From contig WQWA01000002.1 in assembly GCA_009785505.1 (NCBI GenBank), positions 1 through 64,000 on the forward strand: 64,000 bases of DNA, read 5' to 3'. Numbering within the stretch: the stretch's first letter is position 1; each line of letters starts with the position of its first letter. The DNA is from Bacteroidales bacterium (GTDB lineage Bacteria > Bacteroidota > Bacteroidia > Bacteroidales > P3). The notes under the pieces were generated by a model. It did no database searches and was not told where the DNA came from. It was given only the letters and a program-made list of their open reading frames with translations. Made by a program: the position numbers and the translations under genes. Shown one piece after another: positions 33,290 through 42,004 of the stretch.

Positions 33290-35020
33290 ATGGAAAACTA
33301 CATTGTTTCTGCACGAAAATATCGCCCCGAAACCTTTGACACGGTAGTCGGACAAGAGGCAATTACCACAACACTAAAAAATGCGATCAAAAGCGGACAT
33401 TTGGCACAAGCATTTTTGTTTTGCGGGCCGAGAGGTGTTGGTAAAACCACGTGTGCACGAATCTTAGCACGAACTATCAACTGCTTTAATCCGACCGAAA
33501 ACATGGAGGCCTGCGGCGTTTGCGAATCGTGCGAAAGCTTCAAAAACAATGCATCTTACAATATCCATGAACTAGATGCTGCGTCGAATAATTCGGTGGA
33601 AAATATCCGAAGTTTGATCGAACAAGTGCGTGTTCCGCCGCAAGTCGGCAAATACAAAATCTACATCATTGATGAGGTTCATATGCTCTCAACAGCTGCG
33701 TTCAATGCTTTTTTGAAGACTTTGGAAGAACCGCCTGCATACGCAAAATTTATTTTGGCAACGACCGAAAAACACAAAATTTTACCGACGATTTTGTCGC
33801 GTTGTCAGATTTTCGATTTCAAACGAATTAAAATTGAAGATATCGCCAATCATTTGACGAAAATCTCAGAAAAGGAAAGCATAACTGCCGAGCCTGATGC
33901 ACTGCACATCATCGCACAAAAAGCCGATGGAGGCTTGCGTGATGCACTTTCTATGTTCGACCAATTGGTTAGTTTTTCGGGAAATAACCTGACTTATCAA
34001 TCGGTCATTGAAAATTTGAATGTGTTGGATTACGATTATTATTTTCAAATCGTAGATGCATTCCTAAAAGGTGATTTGCCGAGCAGTTTGCGGATTTTTA
34101 ATGAAATTATGGACTGCGGCTTCGACGGACAGCACTTTATCATCGGATTGGGCGAACATTTGCGAAACTTGTTGGTGTGCAAAGACCCGCAAACCGTGAA
34201 TCTACTTGAGGTAGGAGAGACCATCAAAGCCAAATATTTACAACAGGCGCAAGCGTGTCCGATTGCTTTTTTGATCAAGGCTTTAGATATCAATAATCAA
34301 TGTGATTTGAATTATAGAAATGCAAGTAATAAACGCCTTTCGGTAGAAATTGCTTTGATGCAGATTGCAAGTTTTTTTTTACCCGAAGTTGACGTAAAAC
34401 CGGAGTCGCCGCCGTTTATCGCACCGGCTGTAAAGCTTGAAACTACTGAAAAAACTGTTGGCAAAGAAACTTCAGGTAACGAGGTACGAGGTGTCGTTGA
34501 GCCTATCGAAACGCCCGCACCCCGCACCCCGCACTCGGTTGCAGAGCCAGTGAATCCTGCACAAGAGCCGATAAAACCAAAACCAACAGCCTCTTTAAAA
34601 TCCCTATTGGCAGAACCTTCTAAAACCGAAGTAAAAGAAGAAGCTGTTGTCGAAAATTCAAAAGACATTACCTTCGAAGACATTCAAAATGCTTGGAAAT
34701 CGTACTCTGAAACACAAGAGAAAGACCCACCATTTTTAAATCTCCTTCAAACTGCGGAAATCCAACTAAACGGAGAAATTTTGGAAGTTGTTCTAGCAAG
34801 CTTGGTTCAAGAAAAATTTTTATTGGAGAAAAAAACGGAAGTGATGAACTACCTTCGTTCGAAATTGTCCAATACTTCGCTGCAACTGAAAACAATTGTC
34901 AATGAAGCCAAAGTACAAAACATTCTTCACACACCGAGTGAAAAATTCGTCAAACTTTCCGAAAAAAATCCGGAACTAAAGCGTCTGCGGGAAGTGTTAG
35001 ATTTGGAAATACAATATTGA
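33290..35020 (+). CDS. dnaX: DNA polymerase III gamma/tau subunit
   Basis: 576 residues. Clamp-loader AAA+ domain: Walker A GPRGVGKTTCARIL (about 45-58), zinc Cys in CGVCESC, DEVHML and SRCQIFDFKRI, followed by the collar and a long variable linker (about 365-440), then a tau C-terminal region. A composite repeat (34476-34537) is embedded in the linker and encodes about residues 396-416 (NEVRGVVEPIETPAPRTPHS). No A AAA AAG slippery site like that of E. coli dnaX is evident around the collar, so I expect a single product. Confidence 0.95.
   Translation: MENYIVSARKYRPETFDTVVGQEAITTTLKNAIKSGHLAQAFLFCGPRGVGKTTCARILARTINCFNPTENMEACGVCESCESFKNNASYNIHELDAASNNSVENIRSLIEQVRVPPQVGKYKIYIIDEVHMLSTAAFNAFLKTLEEPPAYAKFILATTEKHKILPTILSRCQIFDFKRIKIEDIANHLTKISEKESITAEPDALHIIAQKADGGLRDALSMFDQLVSFSGNNLTYQSVIENLNVLDYDYYFQIVDAFLKGDLPSSLRIFNEIMDCGFDGQHFIIGLGEHLRNLLVCKDPQTVNLLEVGETIKAKYLQQAQACPIAFLIKALDINNQCDLNYRNASNKRLSVEIALMQIASFFLPEVDVKPESPPFIAPAVKLETTEKTVGKETSGNEVRGVVEPIETPAPRTPHSVAEPVNPAQEPIKPKPTASLKSLLAEPSKTEVKEEAVVENSKDITFEDIQNAWKSYSETQEKDPPFLNLLQTAEIQLNGEILEVVLASLVQEKFLLEKKTEVMNYLRSKLSNTSLQLKTIVNEAKVQNILHTPSEKFVKLSEKNPELKRLREVLDLEIQY
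34476..34537 (+). repeat. Composite repeat inside the dnaX linker
   Basis: Includes GTGTCGTTGAGCC TATCGAAACG and CGCACCCCGCACCCCGCA; the CGTTGAGC..TCGAAACG part matches elements at 5408 and 49632. Confidence 0.65.
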
Positions 35021-35040
35021 CAGGCTTTTCCGGACACTAG

Positions 35041-35076
35041 AACTAAAAAATTAGTTATGTAACTAAAAATTTAGTT
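35041..35076. promoter_or_regulatory. Two-unit palindrome array (putative operator) before iorAB
   Basis: AACTAAAAAATTAGTT (35041-35056) and AACTAAAAATTTAGTT (35061-35076), spacer ATGT, exact 20-bp period; 27 bp upstream of the -7 box at 35103. Same motif as before the double thioredoxin and rnf. Confidence 0.7.
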
Positions 35077-35102
35077 GTACTTGTATTTCTCATTTTTTTT
35101 CG

Positions 35103-35110
35103 TATCTTTG
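35103..35110 (+). promoter_or_regulatory. -7 promoter element for iorAB
   Basis: TATCTTTG, 29 bp before the iorA ATG. Confidence 0.75.
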
Positions 35111-35139
35111 CACTATAAAAAAATAAATAAATTACACAT

Positions 35140-36732
35140 ATGAAAAAAGCCTTACTTTTGGGTGATGAAGCGATCGCTCAAGCAGCCTTGGATGCAGGTA
35201 TTTCCGGTGTTTATGCATATCCCGGAACGCCGTCTACAGAAATTACGGCGTACATCCAAAACTCCGAACAAGCTAAAGCCGGAAACGTGCACAGCATTTG
35301 GTCGGTGAATGAAAAAACTTCAATGGAAACCGCTATCGGTATGTCGTATGCCGGGAAACGTGCTTTATGCTGCATGAAACATGTGGGTTTGAACGTAGCG
35401 ATGGATCCGTTCGTAAATTCCGCAATTACCGGTGCAAACGGAGGCTTGGTGTATGTAGTTGCCGACGACCCTTCCATGCACTCTTCACAAGACGAACAAG
35501 ATTCGCGTGCTTTGGCGAAATTTGCATTTATTCCGTGTTTCGAGCCTTCGAGCCAGCAGGAAGCCTACGACATGATGTTTGATGCATTCGATTTGTCGGA
35601 AAAAATGCAGATTCCGGTAATGATGCGCATTACAACACGTTTGGCTCACTCGCGTGCAGGCGTTGCAAGACGTGAACCCCGCAAACAAAATGAGGTGAAA
35701 CTGCACCCAAATCCAAAGCAATTTATTTTACTGCCGTCGATTGCACGCAAGCAATACAACGAACTTTTAGACAAGCAACCTATTCTCGAAACCGCTTCGG
35801 AAAACTCAAAATACAATCAATATGTTGATGGTGCCGATAAATCGCTGGGTATTATTGCTTGTGGCTTGGCCTACAATTATTTGATGGAAAATTATCAAGA
35901 TGAGCCTTGCAAACACCCGATTTTAAAGGTTGCACAATATCCTCTGCCACGCAAAATGGTTGAAAAAATCACCAAAGAGTGTAAGGAAGTTTTGATTATC
36001 GAAGACGGCTATCCGGTTTACGAGGAATTGCTGAAAGGCTATTTAAATCAAGGACCTTCGATAAAAGGCCGTTTGGACGGATCGCTTCCACGTGTTGGCG
36101 AGCTGAACCCAAATCATGTTGCGAAAGCACTTGGAATGCCGGATACAAAAGGTGCAGATATTCCTGAATTGGTTGTTGGACGTCCGCCGTCGTTGTGTCC
36201 GGGTTGTCCGCATATTGACACGTACAAAGCGTTGAACAAAGTTATGGAGCAATACGGCCAAGGAAAAGTTTATTCGGATATTGGATGCTACACGCTTGGT
36301 GCTTTGCCGCCTTACAATTCAATTTATACGTGTTTGGATATGGGTGCAGCTGTTACCATGGCGAAAGGTGCTGCAGATGCAGGTTTGTTGCCGGCTGTAG
36401 GCGTGATTGGAGATTCTACATTTACCCATTCGGGGATAACCGGACTGCTTGATGCCGTGATTGAAAAAACCCCGATGACTTTGCTTATTTTAGATAACTT
36501 CACTACGGCGATGACAGGAGGTCAGATTTCTCATGCTTACGGACGTTTGGAGCAAATCTGCGAAGGTTTGGGTGTTGAAAAAGAACATATCCGTGTGATC
36601 AATCCAATTCCGAAAAATCATGCTGAATTTGTAAAAATTCTTCAAGAAGAAATCGAATATCAGGGTGTATCCGTAATTATTCCACGTCGCGAATGTATCA
36701 AAACTATCGGTCGTCCGAAAACGCATAAATAA
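35140..36732 (+). CDS. iorA: Indolepyruvate:ferredoxin oxidoreductase alpha subunit
   Basis: 530 residues. N-terminal TPP pyrimidine domain (AYPGTPSTEITAYI, WSVNEKTSMETAIGMSYAGKRALCCMKHVGLN, DDPSMHSSQDEQDSR), and C-terminal TPP-binding domain with CPGCPHIDTYKAL and GDSTFTHSGITGLLDAV. Oxidises aryl pyruvates made from Trp, Phe and Tyr to aryl-acyl-CoA, reducing ferredoxin. The classical enzyme ends with an 8-Fe ferredoxin domain; here the chain stops at RRECIKTIGRPKTHK without any Cys cluster, so a separate ferredoxin must take the electrons, or the form is typical of the lineage. Followed 10 bp later by iorB. Confidence 0.92.
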   Translation: MKKALLLGDEAIAQAALDAGISGVYAYPGTPSTEITAYIQNSEQAKAGNVHSIWSVNEKTSMETAIGMSYAGKRALCCMKHVGLNVAMDPFVNSAITGANGGLVYVVADDPSMHSSQDEQDSRALAKFAFIPCFEPSSQQEAYDMMFDAFDLSEKMQIPVMMRITTRLAHSRAGVARREPRKQNEVKLHPNPKQFILLPSIARKQYNELLDKQPILETASENSKYNQYVDGADKSLGIIACGLAYNYLMENYQDEPCKHPILKVAQYPLPRKMVEKITKECKEVLIIEDGYPVYEELLKGYLNQGPSIKGRLDGSLPRVGELNPNHVAKALGMPDTKGADIPELVVGRPPSLCPGCPHIDTYKALNKVMEQYGQGKVYSDIGCYTLGALPPYNSIYTCLDMGAAVTMAKGAADAGLLPAVGVIGDSTFTHSGITGLLDAVIEKTPMTLLILDNFTTAMTGGQISHAYGRLEQICEGLGVEKEHIRVINPIPKNHAEFVKILQEEIEYQGVSVIIPRRECIKTIGRPKTHK

Positions 36733-36742
36733 AAAACCAAAT

Positions 36743-37318
36743 ATGAAAAAAGACATCATTTTAGCTGGTGTGGGAGGACAAGGCATCCTCTCTATCGCTA
36801 CAATCATTGGCGCAGCAGCCGTTGAACTGGGTATGCATCTCAAACAAGCTGAAGTACACGGCATGAGCCAACGCGGCGGAGACGTGCAGTCGCACCTGCG
36901 AATTTCCGACAAGCCCATTTTTTCGGATTTGATTCCGCAAGGAAAAGCCGACTTGATTATTTCCGTTGAGCCGATGGAAGCACTTCGTTATCTACCTTGG
37001 CTTTCGAAAGAAGGCTGGGTTATCACAAGTAAAGAGCCTGTGAAGAATGTTCCGAATTATCCTGAAATGGACGCTGTTTTGGTCGAGATAGAAAAAGTTA
37101 TACAGCATGTAACGCTTGATGCTGAAAAAATCGCCAAAGAATTGGGCAGCATTCGCGCTGCAAACATGGTGATTCTCGGTGCCGCATCGCCGTATCTCGG
37201 AATTGCTTTCGATAAATTGGAAGCAGCAATTCGCGAAGTATTCGGACGAAAAGGCGACGATATTGTGAACCTCAATCTCGAAGCACTTCGGGCGGGAGCG
37301 AAAATTGCCAACGGGTAA
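36743..37318 (+). CDS. iorB: Indolepyruvate:ferredoxin oxidoreductase beta subunit
   Basis: 191 residues. Gamma-type domain of 2-oxoacid oxidoreductases with IILAGVGGQGILSIATIIG and AEVHGMSQRGGDVQSHLRI, typical of IorB. Pairs with IorA directly upstream. Ends before a strong terminator that faces the nqr operon. Confidence 0.92.
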   Translation: MKKDIILAGVGGQGILSIATIIGAAAVELGMHLKQAEVHGMSQRGGDVQSHLRISDKPIFSDLIPQGKADLIISVEPMEALRYLPWLSKEGWVITSKEPVKNVPNYPEMDAVLVEIEKVIQHVTLDAEKIAKELGSIRAANMVILGAASPYLGIAFDKLEAAIREVFGRKGDDIVNLNLEALRAGAKIANG

Positions 37319-37340
37319 AAAGGCGAAAGGAAAAAATAAA

Positions 37341-37375
37341 AAAAGAGAAGCAACAAAGTCGCTTCTCTTTTTTTT
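37341..37375. terminator. Bidirectional terminator between iorB and nqrF
   Basis: AAAAGAGAAGC / GCTTCTCTTTT stem with loop AACAAAGTC, T run on one side and A run on the other, so it can work for both converging operons. Confidence 0.85.
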
Positions 37376-37382
37376 ACTTTAA

Positions 37383-38642
37383 TTAATCGCCAAAGTCATC
37401 AAGTGCGATCATCTCTTTCGGAACTCCCAAGTCGTCAAGCATTTGTAGGACAGCCTTGTTCATTTGAGGTGGCCCGCAGATGTAGTATTCGATTTCTTCG
37501 GGTTCGGGGTGGTTTCTCAAGTAATTCTCTAAAATAACTTGGTGAATAAAGCCGGTGTAGCCTGTCCAATTGTCCTCAGGACGTGGTTCGGAAAGGGCGA
37601 TATTGAATTTGAAATTCGGAAAATCTTTTTCGATTTTACGGAAATCTTCCTCGTAGAATAACTCGCGAAGCGAACGTCCGCCGTACCAAAACGTGGCTTT
37701 TCTGTCTGTTTTTTTCGTAACGAATTGATCCAAAATATGCGAACGCATGGGCGCCATTCCGGCTCCACCGCCGATAAACATCATTTCGCGTTTGGTATCT
37801 TTTATGTGGAATTCGCCGTAAGGTCCGGAAACCGTAACCTTGTCACCGGGTTTCAATGAGAAAATATATGACGAGCAAACACCCGGATTCACTTTCATAA
37901 ATCCGCCTGTTTTGGGATCGAACGGCGGTGTTGCAACACGTATGGTCAGCATCACAATATCGCCTTCTGCAGGGTAGTTAGCCATGGAATACGCACGATA
38001 GCAAGGCTCTGTGTTTTTCATTTTTAAATCCCACATGCGGTATTTATCCCATTCGTCGCGGTATTCTTCTTCCACAAGAATATCTTTACCATAATCCACT
38101 TCGCAAGCAGGCACATCAATCTGAACGTAGCCACCCGATTGGAAGTTCAAGGTTTCGCCTTCAGGTAATTTCACGATAAATTCTTTAAGGTAAGTTGCCA
38201 CATTTCGGTTGGAAACCACTTCGCATTCCCATTTTTTGACACCAAAAACTTCTTCCGGAACATGAATATCCAAATCGCCTCGAACTTTGACTTGACAAGC
38301 CAATCGCCATTTGTCTTGTTGTTCTCTGCGTGTAAAAAATCCGGTTTCTGTTGCTAAAATATCGCCGGCTCCGTCTAAAACTTGACAGCGACAAACACCG
38401 CAAGTTCCGCCTCCACCGCAAGCAGATGGCAGAAAAATTTTATTGTCGGTCAATGTTGTGAGCAGGGTTGAGCCCGGCTGAACGATGAGTTCGTTTTCAC
38501 CGTTAACCTTGATTTTGACATCGCCTTGGGGCATCAATTTTTTTCGTGCGTAGAGAATTACTCCTACAAGTGTCAAAATAACAATCAGAAATCCGACAAC
38601 GCCGAAGATAATGTGTTGGAATATTGGGTCTGTGTTTAACAT
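37383..38642 (-). CDS. nqrF: Na+-translocating NADH:quinone reductase subunit F
   Basis: 419 residues. One N-terminal membrane helix, a plant-type [2Fe-2S] ferredoxin domain with [12 protein letters not shown] and a later Cys (about 70-110), then an FAD/NADH reductase domain ([34 protein letters not shown]). Accepts electrons from NADH for the Nqr pump. Last gene of nqrABCDEF on the minus strand, 21 bp after nqrE. Confidence 0.97.
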   Translation of the reverse strand: MLNTDPIFQHIIFGVVGFLIVILTLVGVILYARKKLMPQGDVKIKVNGENELIVQPGSTLLTTLTDNKIFLPSACGGGGTCGVCRCQVLDGAGDILATETGFFTRREQQDKWRLACQVKVRGDLDIHVPEEVFGVKKWECEVVSNRNVATYLKEFIVKLPEGETLNFQSGGYVQIDVPACEVDYGKDILVEEEYRDEWDKYRMWDLKMKNTEPCYRAYSMANYPAEGDIVMLTIRVATPPFDPKTGGFMKVNPGVCSSYIFSLKPGDKVTVSGPYGEFHIKDTKREMMFIGGGAGMAPMRSHILDQFVTKKTDRKATFWYGGRSLRELFYEEDFRKIEKDFPNFKFNIALSEPRPEDNWTGYTGFIHQVILENYLRNHPEPEEIEYYICGPPQMNKAVLQMLDDLGVPKEMIALDDFGD

Positions 38643-38663
38643 TTTTGATTTTTAATTTTTGAT

Positions 38664-39281
38664 TTACAATCTAATTCCCATAAATGACATGAAACCTATC
38701 GCCATTAATCCGGTAACGATAAAGGCAATTCCAAGACCTCTAAGCGGTGCAGGAATGTTTGAATAACGAATTTTTTCACGAATGGCGGAAATACCGACAA
38801 TGGCAATCAGCCAGCCGATTCCCGAACCTAACGCAAATACTGAGACTTCCAAAATATTTTCGTATTCGCGTTCCTGCATAAACAACGATCCTCCCATAAT
38901 CGCACATTGTACGGCGACCAAAGGCAAGAAAATTCCCAATTCGTTATACAATACCGGAGCATATTTTTCAACAACCATTTCCACCACTTGCGTAAGCGAT
39001 GCAATAACGGCAATGAACATAATAAAACTGAGAAAACTCAAATCAACGTGTGCCAAATCAGGACTAATCCAAACCAATGCACCTTGTTTGAGCAGATAGT
39101 TAAAAATCAAATAGTTTAGCGGAACCGTTACAGCCAAAACAAACAGGATAACGAGTCCAAATCCTACTGATGTTCTAACCGTTTTAGAAATCGCCAAGAA
39201 TGCACACATCCCAAGGAAATATGCAAAAATCATGTTATCGACAAAGATCGATGAAATGAATATATTGAGTAAATTTTCCAT
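38664..39281 (-). CDS. nqrE: Na+-translocating NADH:quinone reductase subunit E
   Basis: 205 residues, six membrane segments. MIFAYFLGMCAFLAIS and the internal NELGIFLPLVAVQCAIMGGSLF repeat carry the two Cys-containing half-helices that hold an iron centre together with NqrD. Homologue of RnfA (52038-52610). Gap to nqrD is 9 bp. Confidence 0.97.
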   Translation of the reverse strand: MENLLNIFISSIFVDNMIFAYFLGMCAFLAISKTVRTSVGFGLVILFVLAVTVPLNYLIFNYLLKQGALVWISPDLAHVDLSFLSFIMFIAVIASLTQVVEMVVEKYAPVLYNELGIFLPLVAVQCAIMGGSLFMQEREYENILEVSVFALGSGIGWLIAIVGISAIREKIRYSNIPAPLRGLGIAFIVTGLMAIGFMSFMGIRL

Positions 39282-39290
39282 AGTCTATGA

Positions 39291-39938
39291 TTAATTTTTT
39301 TCGATGAGTTCGTTATTTTTTAGGCGATGAATCCAAATCATAACGCCCACAAGAATGAGTGCCATTGGAGGCAAGATAAACAAGCCGTTGTTCACATAAC
39401 CTGCTTCGTAAAAGGCATTTGGGATAACTTGAAAACCCCAAAGTGTTCCCGAGCCGAGAAGTTCGCGGAAGAATGCAACAATTAATAAAATCACGCCATA
39501 ACCGGTCGCATTTCCGATTCCATCTAAAAACGATTGCCAAGGTTTGTTGGTCATAGCAAAGGCTTCCAAGCGTCCCATTACGATACAGTTTGTGATGATT
39601 AGACCGACAAAAATCGAAAGTTGTCTGCTGATTTCAAACGCAAAAGCAAGTAAAATTTGGTCAACAATAATTACCAAAAACGCTACAATCATCAGCTGCA
39701 CAATCATTCGAATTCGCGGCGGAATGGTTGTACGCAAAAGCGAGACCAACAAGTTCGACACTGCCAAAACGGCAATAACGGAAACTGCCATAACGAAAGC
39801 CGGTTGGAGTTGTACGGTTACTGCCAAAGCGGAACAAACACCAAGCACTTGCACGGTGATTGGGTTGTCTCTACCCAATGGTTTGCTCAGCAATTTCATA
39901 TTTGCCGGAGAAAATAAAGGTTGTTTTTTGTTTTCCAT
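39291..39938 (-). CDS. nqrD: Na+-translocating NADH:quinone reductase subunit D
   Basis: 215 residues, six membrane segments; NPITVQVLGVCSALAVTVQL and ITNCIVMGRLEAFAM carry the inverted-topology Cys pair. Homologue of RnfE (51355-51942). Separated from nqrC by 66 bp of TTAATGG-type simple repeats. Confidence 0.97.
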   Translation of the reverse strand: MENKKQPLFSPANMKLLSKPLGRDNPITVQVLGVCSALAVTVQLQPAFVMAVSVIAVLAVSNLLVSLLRTTIPPRIRMIVQLMIVAFLVIIVDQILLAFAFEISRQLSIFVGLIITNCIVMGRLEAFAMTNKPWQSFLDGIGNATGYGVILLIVAFFRELLGSGTLWGFQVIPNAFYEAGYVNNGLFILPPMALILVGVMIWIHRLKNNELIEKN

Positions 39939-39945
39939 GTTTTTA

Positions 39946-40004
39946 ATGGTTAATGGTTAATGGTTAGTGGTTAATGTTTACCCTTTACCTTTTACCCTAC
40001 TTTG
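39946..40004. repeat. Simple-repeat spacer between nqrC and nqrD
   Basis: TTAATGGTTAATGGTTAG and then TTTACCCTTTACCTTTTACCC; low-complexity tracts like those at 12950-13030. Confidence 0.7.
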
Positions 40005-40742
40005 TTATTTTATGTTTTGCTGTTGTTGTCTACGTTGATTTCTAAAGTATGGTACATAATTTTCCAAACTCGTTTGAATGGTTTCGCTCAAGCCGTCGCC
40101 GGTAATTGTCCCTCCGGAGAGTGCATCAACCCCGTGAGGATTATTTGCCCCGCCTCTCATCAATCTTACCGATACGAAATTATCGTTATCGTCAAAAATT
40201 CGCTTTCCCACAAACTGTTTGTGAAACCACGATTCGGCGATTTGTGAACCCAATCCGGGTGTTTCGCCGGCATGGTCAAACACAACACCTGCAATCGTAT
40301 TGAAGTCGCCTAGCAGTGCTACATAACCCCAAAGCGGTCCCCACAAACCTCTGCCGATTACGGGAACAATATATTTTCTTTCTCCGTTGACTTCACTTAT
40401 AAACAGTGGAAATACAGGCTCTTCAGTGCCTCTGCCTCTTTCGAGGTCTTGAAGTCTTCGGAGCTCGTCTCTTAGTTCGACATCAAACGGATTGCGGCCA
40501 TCGTCAACAATATCTCCGTGGCGATTGATCAAGCGTTGTTCAACAATATATCTGTCGAACAATTCTTCGGCATTAGTTCTTTTAGAATCTATGCCTGCCG
40601 AAGTCAAAATGTCTTGAATTTTTGCAATTCTTATGTTGCGTTGTTGAAACGGTTGAAGAAACTGTGCGGTCATTGAAAGAACGGCAGCAATTACAACGAC
40701 CAAAACGGTTGCATAGATGAAGATGTATCGGTTGCTGAACAT
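40005..40742 (-). CDS. nqrC: Na+-translocating NADH:quinone reductase subunit C
   Basis: 245 residues. One N-terminal membrane helix, then a periplasmic FMN-binding domain ending in DALSGGTITGDG; the covalent FMN should sit on Thr214 of the SGGTIT site. Flavinylation needs an ApbE transferase, which is not in this window. Flanked by repeat-rich gaps (96 bp to nqrB, 66 bp to nqrD). Confidence 0.95.
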   Translation of the reverse strand: MFSNRYIFIYATVLVVVIAAVLSMTAQFLQPFQQRNIRIAKIQDILTSAGIDSKRTNAEELFDRYIVEQRLINRHGDIVDDGRNPFDVELRDELRRLQDLERGRGTEEPVFPLFISEVNGERKYIVPVIGRGLWGPLWGYVALLGDFNTIAGVVFDHAGETPGLGSQIAESWFHKQFVGKRIFDDNDNFVSVRLMRGGANNPHGVDALSGGTITGDGLSETIQTSLENYVPYFRNQRRQQQQNIK

Positions 40743-40760
40743 TTTTTATTTGTTTTTTGT

Positions 40761-40833
40761 CGTCATTGCGAGCGTAGCGAAGCAATCTATTTGCATTCTG
40801 GATTGCTTCACTGCTTTGCAGTTCGCAATGACG
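40761..40833. repeat. Hairpin element between nqrB and nqrC
   Basis: CGTCATTGCGAGCG..GAAGCAATC / GATTGCTTC..CGCAATGACG long inverted repeat; related copy at 45907-45982. Placed inside the nqr operon, so it may modulate mRNA stability or expression of distal genes. Confidence 0.9.
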
Positions 40834-40838
40834 TGTTT

Positions 40839-42002
40839 TTATATTGTTTGTTCTAATTTAATTTGTGCTCGTTTCAAACGACGTCTTTTATTAGCATTGA
40901 TTACATAATAGTCAATCAGCGGAGCAAAAGTGTTCATCAATAAAATTGCCAACATCATACCTTCCGGATAAGCCGGATTGAACACACGTATCAATACAGC
41001 AATCACACCGATCAAGAATCCGTAAAACCATTTTCCTGTGCCTGTTTGCGAGGCAGTTACAGGGTCAGTTGCCATAAATACCGCACCAAACAAAAATCCT
41101 CCCATCAATAGGTGATAATATGCCGGAACTTGAAACCACACATTTTCGCCTCCAATCAAATTGAGGAGCCCACCCATTGCCAAACCGCCAAGTATAACTG
41201 AGAACATAATTCGAAAACTTGCAACGCCTGTAAACAGTAAAATTGCAGCACCAAGCAAAATCGCTATTGCTGAGGTTTCACCGATACTTCCGGGCATCAG
41301 TCCGACAAACATATGTTGTGCAGACATGATGTCAAGACTTCCGGCTTGTATTTCTGCTAACGGAGTTGCACCTGTGAGAGCGTCGCCTTTATCGCGGATC
41401 CAAACGCCGTCGCCGGACATTTGCCCCGGATAGGCGAAAAATAAAAATGCACGTGCAATCAAAGCCGGATTCCAAACATTCATTCCCGTTCCACCAAACA
41501 CTTCTTTTCCGATAATCACTGCGAAAGCTGTTGCTACTGCTACCATCCAAAGCGGAACCGTAGGCGGACAAAGCAAAGGAATCAATAAACCCGTTACTAA
41601 AATCCCTTCGTGTACTTCGTGCCCGCGAAGTTGTGCCGCAACAAATTCAATAATAAAACCCGTTGCATAAACTACAATAACAATCGGCAAAACTCTCCAA
41701 AATCCGTAAAAGAACTCCTGCCAGAAAGTTGCGTCTATGCCATTTGACAAAAAGTGTTGAACTCCCACATTCCACATACCAAACAACAAAGCCGGAATCA
41801 GCGCCAAAAGCACTATTCCCATATTGCGCTTCGAGTCAATGCTGTCGCGAATATGTGAGCCTTTTAAGGTTACTTTGTTCGGCACGAATAAAAGCGTTTC
41901 AAAGGCATCAAACGTGGAGTGCAACCAATGTAATTTACCGCCCTTTTGGAAGTTTGGCTTGATTTTATCAATAAAATCTCTTAAAAATCGCATTTCTAAC
42001 AT
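40839..42002 (-). CDS. nqrB: Na+-translocating NADH:quinone reductase subunit B
   Basis: 387 residues with about ten membrane segments. NVWNPALIARAFLFFAYPGQMSGD and the covalent FMN site GDALTGATPL (Thr213) identify NqrB. Homologue of RnfD. Start lies 2 bp after the nqrA stop, so the two are tightly coupled. Confidence 0.97.
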   Translation of the reverse strand: MLEMRFLRDFIDKIKPNFQKGGKLHWLHSTFDAFETLLFVPNKVTLKGSHIRDSIDSKRNMGIVLLALIPALLFGMWNVGVQHFLSNGIDATFWQEFFYGFWRVLPIVIVVYATGFIIEFVAAQLRGHEVHEGILVTGLLIPLLCPPTVPLWMVAVATAFAVIIGKEVFGGTGMNVWNPALIARAFLFFAYPGQMSGDGVWIRDKGDALTGATPLAEIQAGSLDIMSAQHMFVGLMPGSIGETSAIAILLGAAILLFTGVASFRIMFSVILGGLAMGGLLNLIGGENVWFQVPAYYHLLMGGFLFGAVFMATDPVTASQTGTGKWFYGFLIGVIAVLIRVFNPAYPEGMMLAILLMNTFAPLIDYYVINANKRRRLKRAQIKLEQTI

Positions 42003-42004
42003 AT

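Noticed and set aside
33290-35020. Programmed frameshift in dnaX as in E. coli
   Set aside because: The AT-rich sequence has short A and T runs but no convincing slippery heptamer with stem-loop at the gamma/tau border.
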